The translations under genes were made by a program, and so were the position numbers. This document shows, piece after piece, positions 57,537 to 64,000 of a DNA stretch of 64,000 nt; position 1 is the stretch's first letter, and every line of letters starts with the position of its first letter. The DNA is from Hyphomicrobiales bacterium (GTDB lineage: Bacteria; Pseudomonadota; Alphaproteobacteria; Rhizobiales; Rhizobiaceae), in the NCBI GenBank assembly GCA_900472485.1, contig UCII01000017.1, positions 49,498 to 113,497 of the forward strand, written 5' to 3'. The notes under the pieces are model-generated. The model was given only the letters and a program-made list of their open reading frames with translations, ran no database searches and was not told where the DNA came from.

Positions 57537-58871
57537 ATGTCTGACTCGACTGGCGGTATTTTCGATATCCTCGGAATACTTGCCGTATTGCTCCTCGTCG
57601 CTGCCAACGGCTTTTTCGTTGCGGCCGAGTTCTCTCTGGTGTCCGTTCGCCGCAGCCGCGTGACGGAGCTCGTTGCCGAAGGGCGCATGAACGCCAAGGC
57701 GCTGCAGAAGGCGGTCGATAATCTCGACGCCAATCTCGCCGCCACGCAGCTCGGCATCACCATTTCTTCGCTGGCGCTTGGTTGGGTTGGCGAACCTGCT
57801 CTTGCTCATCTGCTCGAGCCTCTGCTCGATTTTCTGCCTGGAACATGGGCCGCGGCCGGCTCGCATGCGATCGCCGTCGCCATTTCCTTCATCATCATCA
57901 CCGCGCTTCATATCGTGCTTGGCGAGCTTGCGCCGAAGAGCCTGGCATTGCAGCGCAGCGAAGGCACCGCGCTCGGCGTCGTGCGCCCGCTCGGACTGTT
58001 TCTTTTCCTGCTGCGTCCGGCCATCACCGTGCTCAACGGTCTCGGCAATCTCGTGCTCCGCCTTTTCGGTCTGCGCCCTGGTGCCGGCGAGGGTTCGTTG
58101 CATTCGCCAGCCGAGATCAAGCTCCTGATCGCTGAAAGCCAGGAGGCCGGCCTGTTGGAACAGGCGCAGCAGGATCTGGTCGAGCGCGTCTTCAATATCG
58201 GCGACCGCGATGTCTCCGACATCATGACGCCGCGGCTCGAGGTCGAATGGATCGATGCCGACGATCCGCCGGAGGAAGTGCAGAAGACCATTCGCGAAAG
58301 CCGCTTCGAGCAGCTTCTCGTCGGACGCGGCTCTATCGACGAGCCGATCGGCATGATCCTGAAGAAGGATCTGCTCGACCAGCTTCTGAACGGCGAACCT
58401 CTGAACCCGATGGCCGTCATCCGCCAGCCGCTGGTCGTTCACGAATCCACGGCCGTGTTCAAGGTGCTGGAAAACTTCAAGCGCGCGCCGGTCCGCCTCG
58501 CCATGGTCATCGACGAATATGGCAGTCTGGAAGGCATCGTCACCCAGACGGATCTGCTGGAAGCGATCGCCGGCGATCTGCCCGATATGGACAACGACAC
58601 GCCCGATGTCGTCGAGCGCGCCGACGGATCGCTGCTGATGGAAGGCATGATGCCCGTCTATGATGCCTTCGCGCGCCTGGGCCTGCGCTTCAGCGAGGAA
58701 GAGGTCAATTTCCATACGCTCGCGGGCTTTGCCCTCTACCAGCTCGGCCATCTGCCCGAGGTGGGCGAAAGCTTCTCCTTCGGGGAATGGCATTTTGAGA
58801 TTGTCGATCTCGACGGCATGCGCATCGACAAGATTCTGGCCCAGCGCGAGCCGCAGGCCTACCCTCATTAG
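57537..58871 (+). CDS. CNNM/CorC-type membrane protein (hemolysin family)
   Basis: A 444-residue protein: DUF21 (CNNM) transmembrane domain with four helices and the segment GWVGEPALAHLLEPLL, a paired CBS domain (VSDIMTPRLEVEWIDADD and PIGMILKKDLLDQLL; MVIDEYGSLEGIVTQTDLLEAIAGD), and a C-terminal CorC_HlyC domain (ADGSLLMEGMMPVYDAFARLGL...NFHTLAGFALYQLGHLPEVGESFSF). Relatives take part in magnesium or cobalt efflux and were once called hemolysins on weak grounds. It starts 140 bases after smc, likely in its own unit. Confidence 0.92.
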   Translation: MSDSTGGIFDILGILAVLLLVAANGFFVAAEFSLVSVRRSRVTELVAEGRMNAKALQKAVDNLDANLAATQLGITISSLALGWVGEPALAHLLEPLLDFLPGTWAAAGSHAIAVAISFIIITALHIVLGELAPKSLALQRSEGTALGVVRPLGLFLFLLRPAITVLNGLGNLVLRLFGLRPGAGEGSLHSPAEIKLLIAESQEAGLLEQAQQDLVERVFNIGDRDVSDIMTPRLEVEWIDADDPPEEVQKTIRESRFEQLLVGRGSIDEPIGMILKKDLLDQLLNGEPLNPMAVIRQPLVVHESTAVFKVLENFKRAPVRLAMVIDEYGSLEGIVTQTDLLEAIAGDLPDMDNDTPDVVERADGSLLMEGMMPVYDAFARLGLRFSEEEVNFHTLAGFALYQLGHLPEVGESFSFGEWHFEIVDLDGMRIDKILAQREPQAYPH

Positions 58872-58895
58872 TTGCTATGGATACCCCGGAAGCTT

Positions 58896-58923
58896 CCGAT
58901 TTCGATCAATCGATTGAAATCGG
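58896..58923 (+). other. Palindrome after the CNNM gene
   Basis: CCGATTTC (58896-58903) pairs with GAAATCGG (58916-58923), and the centre TCAATCGATTGA (58906-58917) is a perfect 12-base palindrome that overlaps this pairing. It may end the CNNM transcript or be a protein-binding site ahead of ppdK; no T run. Confidence 0.5.
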
Positions 58924-59030
58924 GAGCATTCAGGTCATATTTATTGTGCAGTGCAACATTTTGCCGTATTTGTCGATTTTCATTTGTGCTGCAGTGAATT
59001 AAGTTCAACCGGAGGAGTTGGACGGAGACG

Positions 59031-61697
59031 ATGACGAATTGGGTCTACACATTCGGCGACGGCAAGGCCGAGGGGGGCGCCGGCGATTTTGAACGGCTCG
59101 GCGGTAAGGGCGCTAATCTTGCGGAAATGTGCAATCTCGGCCTGCCGGTTCCGCCGGGCCTGACGATCGTCAGCGATGTCTGCACCTTCTATTACAAGAA
59201 CGGCCGCAAAATCCCTGAAGAGCTGAAGCCGCAGGTCATGCAAGGTCTCCAGCGGATGGAGGCCGTCACCGGACGCAAGTTCGGCGATACAGAACGACCG
59301 TTGCTGGTATCCGTGCGTTCCGGCGGCCGCGCCTCGATGCCGGGCATGATGGATACCGTCCTCAATCTCGGCCTCAATGACGCCACGGTGCAGGCGCTTG
59401 GCCACGATGCCGGCGACGCTCGTTTTGCCTGGGATAGCTACCGCCGCTTCATCCAGATGTATGCCGATGTCGTCATGGGTCTCGACAACGAAGTCTTCGA
59501 AGAGATCCTCGAGGATGAAAAAGCGCGGTTCGGCCATGAGTTCGATACCGATCTCACCGCCGTCGAATGGCAGCACGTCGTCTCGATCTACAAGAGCGTC
59601 ATCGAGGAAGAATTGGGCGAAGCTTTCCCGCAGGAGCCGGAGGTTCAGCTCTGGGGCGCCGTCGGTGCCGTTTTTGCCAGCTGGATGAATGCGCGCGCCG
59701 TCACCTATCGCCAATTGCACAATATTCCCGAGGCATGGGGAACCGCCGTCAACATTCAGGCGATGGTGTTCGGCAATCTCGGCAATTCGTCCGCGACAGG
59801 CGTTGCCTTCACGCGCAATCCATCGACGGGGGAGAAGGAGCTTTACGGCGAATTCCTCGTCAATGCGCAAGGGGAGGATGTCGTTGCCGGCATCCGTACG
59901 CCGCAAAGCATTACGGAAGTCGCCCGCATCGCCTCCGGCTATGAAAAACCGTCGATGGAAAAGCTGATGCCGGAAGCCTTTGCCGAGTTCCGCAGCATCT
60001 GCGCGCAGTTGGAAGCGCATTACCGCGACGTACAGGACCTGGAATTTACCATTGAGCGCGGCAAGCTTTGGATGCTGCAGACGCGCAATGCCAAGCGAAC
60101 CACCAAGGCGGCGATGAAGATCGCCGTCGACATGGTCGATGAGAGGCTGATCACGGAAGACGAAGCTGTTTCCCGCATCGATCCGACGTCGCTGGACCAG
60201 CTTCTGCATCCGACGATAGACCCGCGCGTCCGCCGCGAGGTGATCGGTTCCGGCCTGCCCGCATCTCCAGGGGCTGCCACCGGTGAAATCGTCTTCACCG
60301 CCGAAGAGGCGATCATTGCCGAGGAAGAAGGCCGCAAAGCCATTCTCGTGCGCATCGAAACGAGCCCGGAAGACATTCACGGCATGCATGCCGCCGAGGC
60401 GATCCTGACCACCCGCGGCGGCATGACCAGCCATGCGGCCGTCGTTGCCCGCGGCATGGGCATCCCCTGCGTCGTCGGCGCCGGAACCATGCGCATCGAC
60501 ATGCGCAATGAAAAGCTGATCGGCATTGGCGTCATCTTGAAGAGGGGCGATATCGTCACGATCGACGGCTCTACCGGCCAGGTCCTCAAGGGCGAAGTGC
60601 CGATGATCCAGCCGGAATTGTCAGGCGATTTCGGGCGTATCATGGCCTGGGCGGACCGCTCGCGCCGCATGACTGTGCGCACCAATGCCGACACGCCTGC
60701 CGACGCGCGTGCGGCTCGTTCCTTCGGCGCCGAAGGCATCGGCCTTTGCCGCACCGAGCATATGTTCTTTGAGGGCGATCGCATCCATGTGATGCGAGAG
60801 ATGATCCTTGCGGAGGATGAAGCGGGCCGCCGAGCAGCCCTTGCCAAGCTCATGCCGATGCAGCGGCTCGATTTCACCGGCTTGTTCACCATCATGCACG
60901 GCTTGCCAGTGACGATCCGCCTGCTCGATCCGCCGCTGCACGAATTCCTGCCGAAGACGGATGAGGAAATCGCCGAAGTGGCCGGGATCATGGGCATGGA
61001 GCCCTCCGCGCTGCGCCAGCGGGTGGATGCACTGCACGAGTTCAATCCCATGCTCGGCCATCGCGGCTGCCGCCTGGCGATTTCCTATCCGGAGATCGTC
61101 GAAATGCAGGCCCGCGCGATCTTCGAGGCGGCGGTCCTTGCCGCACGCGAGACAGGGGCGGCGGTCGTGCCCGAAATCATGGTGCCGCTCGTTGGCTTGC
61201 GCTCGGAGCTGGATTACGTCAAGGCTCGCATCGACGAGGTGGCGCGTGCCGTCATGACCGAAGCGAAGATGAAGATCGACTATCTCGTCGGTACGATGAT
61301 CGAACTGCCGCGCGCGGCCTTGCGGGCTCACATCATCGCCGAAGCGGCCGAATTCTTCTCCTTCGGCACAAACGACCTGACGCAGACGACATTCGGCATG
61401 TCGCGCGATGACGCTGCCGCCTTCATCCCGACATACCAGCGCAAGGGCATCATCGAGCACGATCCTTTCATATCGCTCGATTTCGATGGGGTCGGCGAGC
61501 TCATCCGCATCGCGTCGGAGCGTGGCCGCCGCACGCGCAACGACATGAAGCTCGGTATCTGCGGTGAGCATGGCGGCGATCCCGCCTCGATCCATTTCTG
61601 CGAGGATATCGGGCTGGACTACGTGTCCTGTTCCCCCTTCCGCGTGCCGATCGCGCGGTTAGCCGCAGCCCAGGCGGCAATCAAAGGGCGAGCCTGA
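59031..61697 (+). CDS. ppdK: Pyruvate, phosphate dikinase
   Basis: An 888-residue PpdK, which interconverts pyruvate, ATP and phosphate with phosphoenolpyruvate, AMP and pyrophosphate. The N-terminal ATP-grasp domain carries GGKGANLAEMCNLGLPVPPG and SGGRASMPGMMDTVLNLGL, the swivelling phospho-histidine domain TTRGGMTSHAAVVARGMGIPCVVGAG, and the C-terminal PEP-binding barrel LCRTEHMFFEGDRI, SFGTNDLTQTTFG and GICGEHGGDP. Full length and intact. In rhizobia it serves gluconeogenesis or overflow of organic acids. The start at 59031 is preceded by GGAGG. The end lies 11 bases from a convergent lipoprotein gene. Confidence 0.96.
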   Translation: MTNWVYTFGDGKAEGGAGDFERLGGKGANLAEMCNLGLPVPPGLTIVSDVCTFYYKNGRKIPEELKPQVMQGLQRMEAVTGRKFGDTERPLLVSVRSGGRASMPGMMDTVLNLGLNDATVQALGHDAGDARFAWDSYRRFIQMYADVVMGLDNEVFEEILEDEKARFGHEFDTDLTAVEWQHVVSIYKSVIEEELGEAFPQEPEVQLWGAVGAVFASWMNARAVTYRQLHNIPEAWGTAVNIQAMVFGNLGNSSATGVAFTRNPSTGEKELYGEFLVNAQGEDVVAGIRTPQSITEVARIASGYEKPSMEKLMPEAFAEFRSICAQLEAHYRDVQDLEFTIERGKLWMLQTRNAKRTTKAAMKIAVDMVDERLITEDEAVSRIDPTSLDQLLHPTIDPRVRREVIGSGLPASPGAATGEIVFTAEEAIIAEEEGRKAILVRIETSPEDIHGMHAAEAILTTRGGMTSHAAVVARGMGIPCVVGAGTMRIDMRNEKLIGIGVILKRGDIVTIDGSTGQVLKGEVPMIQPELSGDFGRIMAWADRSRRMTVRTNADTPADARAARSFGAEGIGLCRTEHMFFEGDRIHVMREMILAEDEAGRRAALAKLMPMQRLDFTGLFTIMHGLPVTIRLLDPPLHEFLPKTDEEIAEVAGIMGMEPSALRQRVDALHEFNPMLGHRGCRLAISYPEIVEMQARAIFEAAVLAARETGAAVVPEIMVPLVGLRSELDYVKARIDEVARAVMTEAKMKIDYLVGTMIELPRAALRAHIIAEAAEFFSFGTNDLTQTTFGMSRDDAAAFIPTYQRKGIIEHDPFISLDFDGVGELIRIASERGRRTRNDMKLGICGEHGGDPASIHFCEDIGLDYVSCSPFRVPIARLAAAQAAIKGRA

Positions 61698-61708
61698 TTT
61701 TCTTGAGG

Positions 61709-61984
61709 TCAGCGGCGCCAGTAGCCACGGTGATATCCCGGGCCGCCGACCACGATTGTCGGACCCCAGAAGAAATCATCGTTGCTTTCCATGAAAGCCC
61801 GCTGGTCCGCCCGCCGGCTAAGATCCTGATTCATCAGGCAATTAGCGAAGTTTTGGGTGCCTGGCCTGAAGCCGTAGCCACTGCATCTCGCCTCGTCAGC
61901 CGCGCGTATTTCCTCGGCAGTCTGGCAGGAGGAGAGCGCAAGCGTGATGGTGAGGAGGGAAAGGATGGAGGCGGCGATACGCAT
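61709..61984 (-). CDS. Small predicted lipoprotein
   Basis: A 91-residue protein with a lipoprotein signal (RIAASILSLLTITLALSSC, lipidated Cys at about residue 19) and a short mature part, ADEARCSGYGFRPGTQNFANCLMNQDLSRRADQRAFME, with one further Cys pair, then a Gly/Trp/His-rich tail. The CSGYGFRPGTxxFANCL pattern is common in small hypothetical proteins of Rhizobiales. The ATG at 61984 has AGGAC upstream; an in-frame ATG at 62017 lacks a signal. Function unknown; probably anchored to the outer membrane. Confidence 0.82.
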   Translation of the reverse strand: MRIAASILSLLTITLALSSCQTAEEIRAADEARCSGYGFRPGTQNFANCLMNQDLSRRADQRAFMESNDDFFWGPTIVVGGPGYHRGYWRR

Positions 61985-62075
61985 GACTTTGTGTCCTGGA
62001 TGCTGATGTGCAGGCACGAACTATAGTGCCGCGCGGCATGGCGCGAAAGGCGTATTGGACCGTAGGCCGGATAGC

Positions 62076-62501
62076 TTACGCTGCTTCCTTGGGCTTTGCC
62101 GGCAGCCTTTGCAAGAGATCGACGAAGGCATCGGCGAAACGTAACAGGTGTTCGGTCTCTTCGTCCGGCTGCAGCAAACGGATTTCCGCGCCATCCTCGT
62201 CCAGCGCGGCAAAGAGCGTGCGCATCGTCGCATCGCTTTCGGGAATCCGGATGACGGCCAGCCTCCGGCAATCGGAGATCAGTCCTGCTGCGGGGAGATC
62301 GAAGAGGAAATCGCCGTGCACCGCCGAGGCGGCGTGCCGCACGGCCTCGCAAAAGCCCGGTTCCCCGCCGGAAAAACCTTCGAGCGAAAGCTCCAGCTCC
62401 AGGAGTTCCAACGGCAGAATCGGGTCGCTCGTATCGGCTCCGGCAATTGCCGCGCCCGGCAGTGCCTTGGCAGCGACGTCTTGAGAAAGCATCGGTTCCA
62501 T
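62076..62501 (-). CDS. Hypothetical protein, function not recognised
   Basis: A 141-residue, acidic, Leu-rich protein: LPLELLELELSLEGFSGGEPGFCEAVRHAASAVHGDFLFDLPAAGLISDCRRLAVIRIPESDATMRTLFAALDEDGAEIRLLQPDEETEHLLRFADAFVDLLQRLPAK. No signal peptide or helix; it looks like a cytoplasmic alpha/beta protein. I do not recognise the family. The ATG at 62501 has AAAGGA about 11 bases upstream. It lies alone on the minus strand between the lipoprotein gene and the intergenic repeats. Codon use looks coding, with no stop in this frame and no better frame on the other strand. Confidence 0.68.
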   Translation of the reverse strand: MEPMLSQDVAAKALPGAAIAGADTSDPILPLELLELELSLEGFSGGEPGFCEAVRHAASAVHGDFLFDLPAAGLISDCRRLAVIRIPESDATMRTLFAALDEDGAEIRLLQPDEETEHLLRFADAFVDLLQRLPAKPKEAA

Positions 62502-62584
62502 CTCATCAAGTCCTTTCGAAGCCTCGATAAAACGCTAAAGAATGGCCTTTTTTAGGAATTTAAGCAAGCGCTCACGTTTTTGGT

Positions 62585-62634
62585 CTAAAGCATGGCGCGC
62601 AAAAGTGCGTAGCGGTTTTGCGATAACGTCATGC
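62585..62634. repeat. Rhizobial palindromic repeat, copy B
   Basis: A 50-base element CTAAAGCATGGCGCGCAAAA...GTCATGC with the same core (AAAAGTGCG-AGCGGTTTT) and complementary ends as the copy at 23518-23567; about 38 of 50 positions are the same. Confidence 0.75.
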
Positions 62635-62646
62635 GAAGAAACGAGG

Positions 62647-62694
62647 GCCTAAAGCGCGAGGAGCGAATCTCAGAGATCGCGACGCGCTTTAGGC
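62647..62694. repeat. Second palindrome next to repeat copy B
   Basis: GCCTAAAGCGCG (62647-62658) pairs perfectly with CGCGCTTTAGGC (62683-62694), with an inner GCGAATCT/AGATCGC pairing. It lies 12 bases after copy B; the two words occur together in rhizobial intergenic DNA and may form one mosaic element. Confidence 0.7.
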
Positions 62695-62837
62695 GTTACT
62701 GGTTTCAGCCTCGAGAGAACATTGCGTGTTGGTGCCGTGACATTCGATTTATTTTCGCCGTTTCTTGATCTAAACATAGGTCGTATTTTGGGATTCGGTG
62801 CGTCCGGCTTCCGATCCGACGCGCCGACGAGCCCTTG

Positions 62838-63770
62838 ATGACCATTCGCTTCGACCGTCCCGTTTCACATGCCGCCCGCGCCGCGCGTCTGATTGCTTCG
62901 TTTGCCTTGGTGCTCTGCGGGGTGACCCTGATCGGCCACCGCTTCGCGCCGCTGGAAACGCCTTACTTCGTTCTGCTGCTCCTGATTTCCGCCGGCTGTG
63001 CCATTCTGGCGGTGCTGCTTGCGCTGGTCGGCCTTGCTCAGCTTTGGCAGAGTGCCGCCATTGGCGGCGTCTCCGCCGTCAAGGCTCTCATCTATGCCGC
63101 CCTGCCGCTTGCCATTTTCGGCTTCGGTGCCGAGCGCTACTGGACCCGGCCGCATATCTACGAGATTTCGACCGATCTCAACGATCCGCCGGAATGGCTG
63201 GCAACACCGGATGCGCGGCAACTGTGGCTGCCGCCGCGCCATCTGGTGACGCAGCAGGAACGCGAGGCGCAGTTCGATGCCTATCCCGCCTTGATCAGCC
63301 GCCGCTACGAGGGCGCTGCCGACCGTGTTCTGGAGGCGGTGCGCAAGGTCGCGCATGATTATCACATCACCATCGTCAAGGCCGAAGGCGCCGATGTGGC
63401 CGATCCGAATGGCAATGTGAGGCCGAAGCGGCGTGGACGCCCGCAGACCGTCAATCCAGCCCAGGATGACAGCGCAGCCGGAGATGTGCCCGCCATCGTT
63501 CCCGTGCCGACGCCACGTCCCTTCCGTGATGGAGTGGCGGAACTCATCCGCCAGAATACCGATGTCATCCTGCAGGGCGACGTGCGAACCCGCATTTTCG
63601 GCCTGCCATGCGACATACTGATCCGTATTCGCGAGGAGGCGGAAACGACGCTCGTCGATATCCGTGTTGCCTCCCGCTATGGCCAGGATGATCTCGGCGT
63701 CAGCGCTGATCTGGCCGATGGTTACCTGAAGGCGCTGGATGCCGAACTGCTCGGCATCGCCGGAAGCTGA
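62838..63770 (+). CDS. DUF1499 family membrane protein
   Basis: A 310-residue protein: an N-terminal part with three or four membrane helices (AARLIASFALVLCGVTLI, YFVLLLLISAGCAILAVLLALVGLAQL, AVKALIYAALPLAIFGF), then a soluble part with the DUF1499 features TDLNDPPEWLATP, QREAQFDAYPALISRRYEGAADRVLEAVRKVA and TRIFGLPCDILIRIREE. A Pro/Arg-rich insert lies in the middle. Function is not known. The ATG at 62838 has a TTG before it. Its 3' side is followed directly by palindromic repeats. Confidence 0.85.
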   Translation: MTIRFDRPVSHAARAARLIASFALVLCGVTLIGHRFAPLETPYFVLLLLISAGCAILAVLLALVGLAQLWQSAAIGGVSAVKALIYAALPLAIFGFGAERYWTRPHIYEISTDLNDPPEWLATPDARQLWLPPRHLVTQQEREAQFDAYPALISRRYEGAADRVLEAVRKVAHDYHITIVKAEGADVADPNGNVRPKRRGRPQTVNPAQDDSAAGDVPAIVPVPTPRPFRDGVAELIRQNTDVILQGDVRTRIFGLPCDILIRIREEAETTLVDIRVASRYGQDDLGVSADLADGYLKALDAELLGIAGS

Positions 63771-64000
63771 GTTTCCCAATCTCTCCTTCTCCCCGAGGCA
63801 GGGGTATCGCATATGAACTGAAATCGCAGCTGACCCCTTCTCCCCAGCGGGGAGAAGGTGCCGCCAGGCGGATGAGGGGGTGCCCGCCAAGACTACGAAA
63901 ATCCATGAATTCAAATCGATAGCCCCCTCATCCGACCCTTCGGGCCACCTTCTCCCCAAGGGGAAAAGGTGCTTATGCTGCTCGTCCGCCTCCATATGCG
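63771..64000. repeat. Mosaic of palindromic repeats after the DUF1499 gene
   Basis: Two inverted arms, 63833-63880 and 63923-63972, each contain a small hairpin (CCTTCTCCCC-agc-GGGGAGAAGG at 63836-63858; CACCTTCTCCCC-aag-GGGAAAAGGTG at about 63947-63971) and together form a large palindrome through the GATGAGGGGG/CCCCCTCATC pair. A third, partial copy (CTCCTTCTCCCCGAGG) is at 63783. Typical of rhizobial intergenic mosaic elements. No coding frame in this stretch. Confidence 0.78.

Larger units (their letters stand above)
62502..62837. other. Intergenic region filled by dispersed palindromic repeats
   Basis: 336 bases between a minus-strand hypothetical gene and the DUF1499 gene. Two repeats occupy 62585-62694; the rest (62695-62837) is A/T-rich and should contain the DUF1499 gene promoter. 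No coding frame. Confidence 0.55.

Overview
The window looks like a chromosomal segment of a fast-growing rhizobium (Rhizobiaceae, Alphaproteobacteria). The reasons are the high-GC alphaproteobacterial codon use, a CcrM-type methyltransferase, a BioR/BioY biotin system with TTATCTATAA-type operators, an alphaproteobacterial aa3 oxidase cluster (coxB-coxA-ctaB-coxF-ctaG-coxC), an IalB-family protein, TldD and PpdK, and several palindromic intergenic repeats of the kind scattered through Rhizobiales genomes. No rRNA, tRNA, CRISPR array, phage or transposase gene was seen. About 70 protein genes cover nearly the whole window. Genus and strain cannot be fixed from this sequence alone.

Layout. 0-14 kb: housekeeping genes, namely an M19 peptidase, a GNAT enzyme, aroC-ribB, dnaJ-like/fabI/histidine phosphatase, pdxH, a polysaccharide deacetylase, a SPOR-tailed D,D-carboxypeptidase, a MazG-like enzyme, tldD and an IalB-like protein. 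14.4-19.8 kb: the aa3 cytochrome c oxidase operon with heme O synthase, a 46-residue CoxF-like protein and the copper chaperone CtaG. 19.8-22.2 kb: three minus-strand accessory genes (VOC, PCMT-like methyltransferase, chloramphenicol-phosphotransferase-like kinase); two of them lie between about 48-base inverted repeats. 22.3-26.3 kb: DUF983, SURF1, ispH, thrB, rnhA. 26.3-32.8 kb: an accessory block with a DapA-family lyase, ArgO/ArgP, a Dabb protein, a zinc-type ABC importer led by a tiny membrane protein behind a Zur-like box, and a ParDE pair. 32.9-43.7 kb: peroxiredoxin, a DsbD N-domain protein, YqgE, CsbD, a zinc-ribbon metalloprotein, then thrC-M16 peptidase-GNAT-GGDEF/EAL on the minus strand, and a lipoprotein.

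43.8-49.6 kb: a HAD phosphatase, bioR, bioY-DUF1284, an ArsR-type regulator divergent from a NIPSNAP/monooxygenase pair, and ccrM. 49.6-57.4 kb: SnoaL-like protein, HAD hydrolase, mutY, a DUF721 (DciA-like) protein, a second ParDE pair, a DsbA-like oxidoreductase and smc. 57.5-64 kb: a CNNM/CorC membrane protein, ppdK, two small genes of unknown function, a DUF1499 protein and a mosaic of palindromic repeats.

How the parts work together: the oxidase operon carries subunits, heme O synthesis (CtaB) and copper insertion (CtaG), with SURF1 just beyond the inserted block. BioR probably represses bioY through two boxes that flank the bioY leader. The zinc importer probably answers to Zur. Both toxin-antitoxin pairs and the three-gene block sit inside gene orders that are otherwise conserved among rhizobia, so these are the likely strain-specific parts. 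No clearly new multi-gene system was proven. The best candidates for something undescribed are the inverted-repeat-bounded cassette at 19.8-21.5 kb, the 42-residue protein leading the zinc operon, the bioY-DUF1284 coupling and the ArsR/NIPSNAP/monooxygenase unit.
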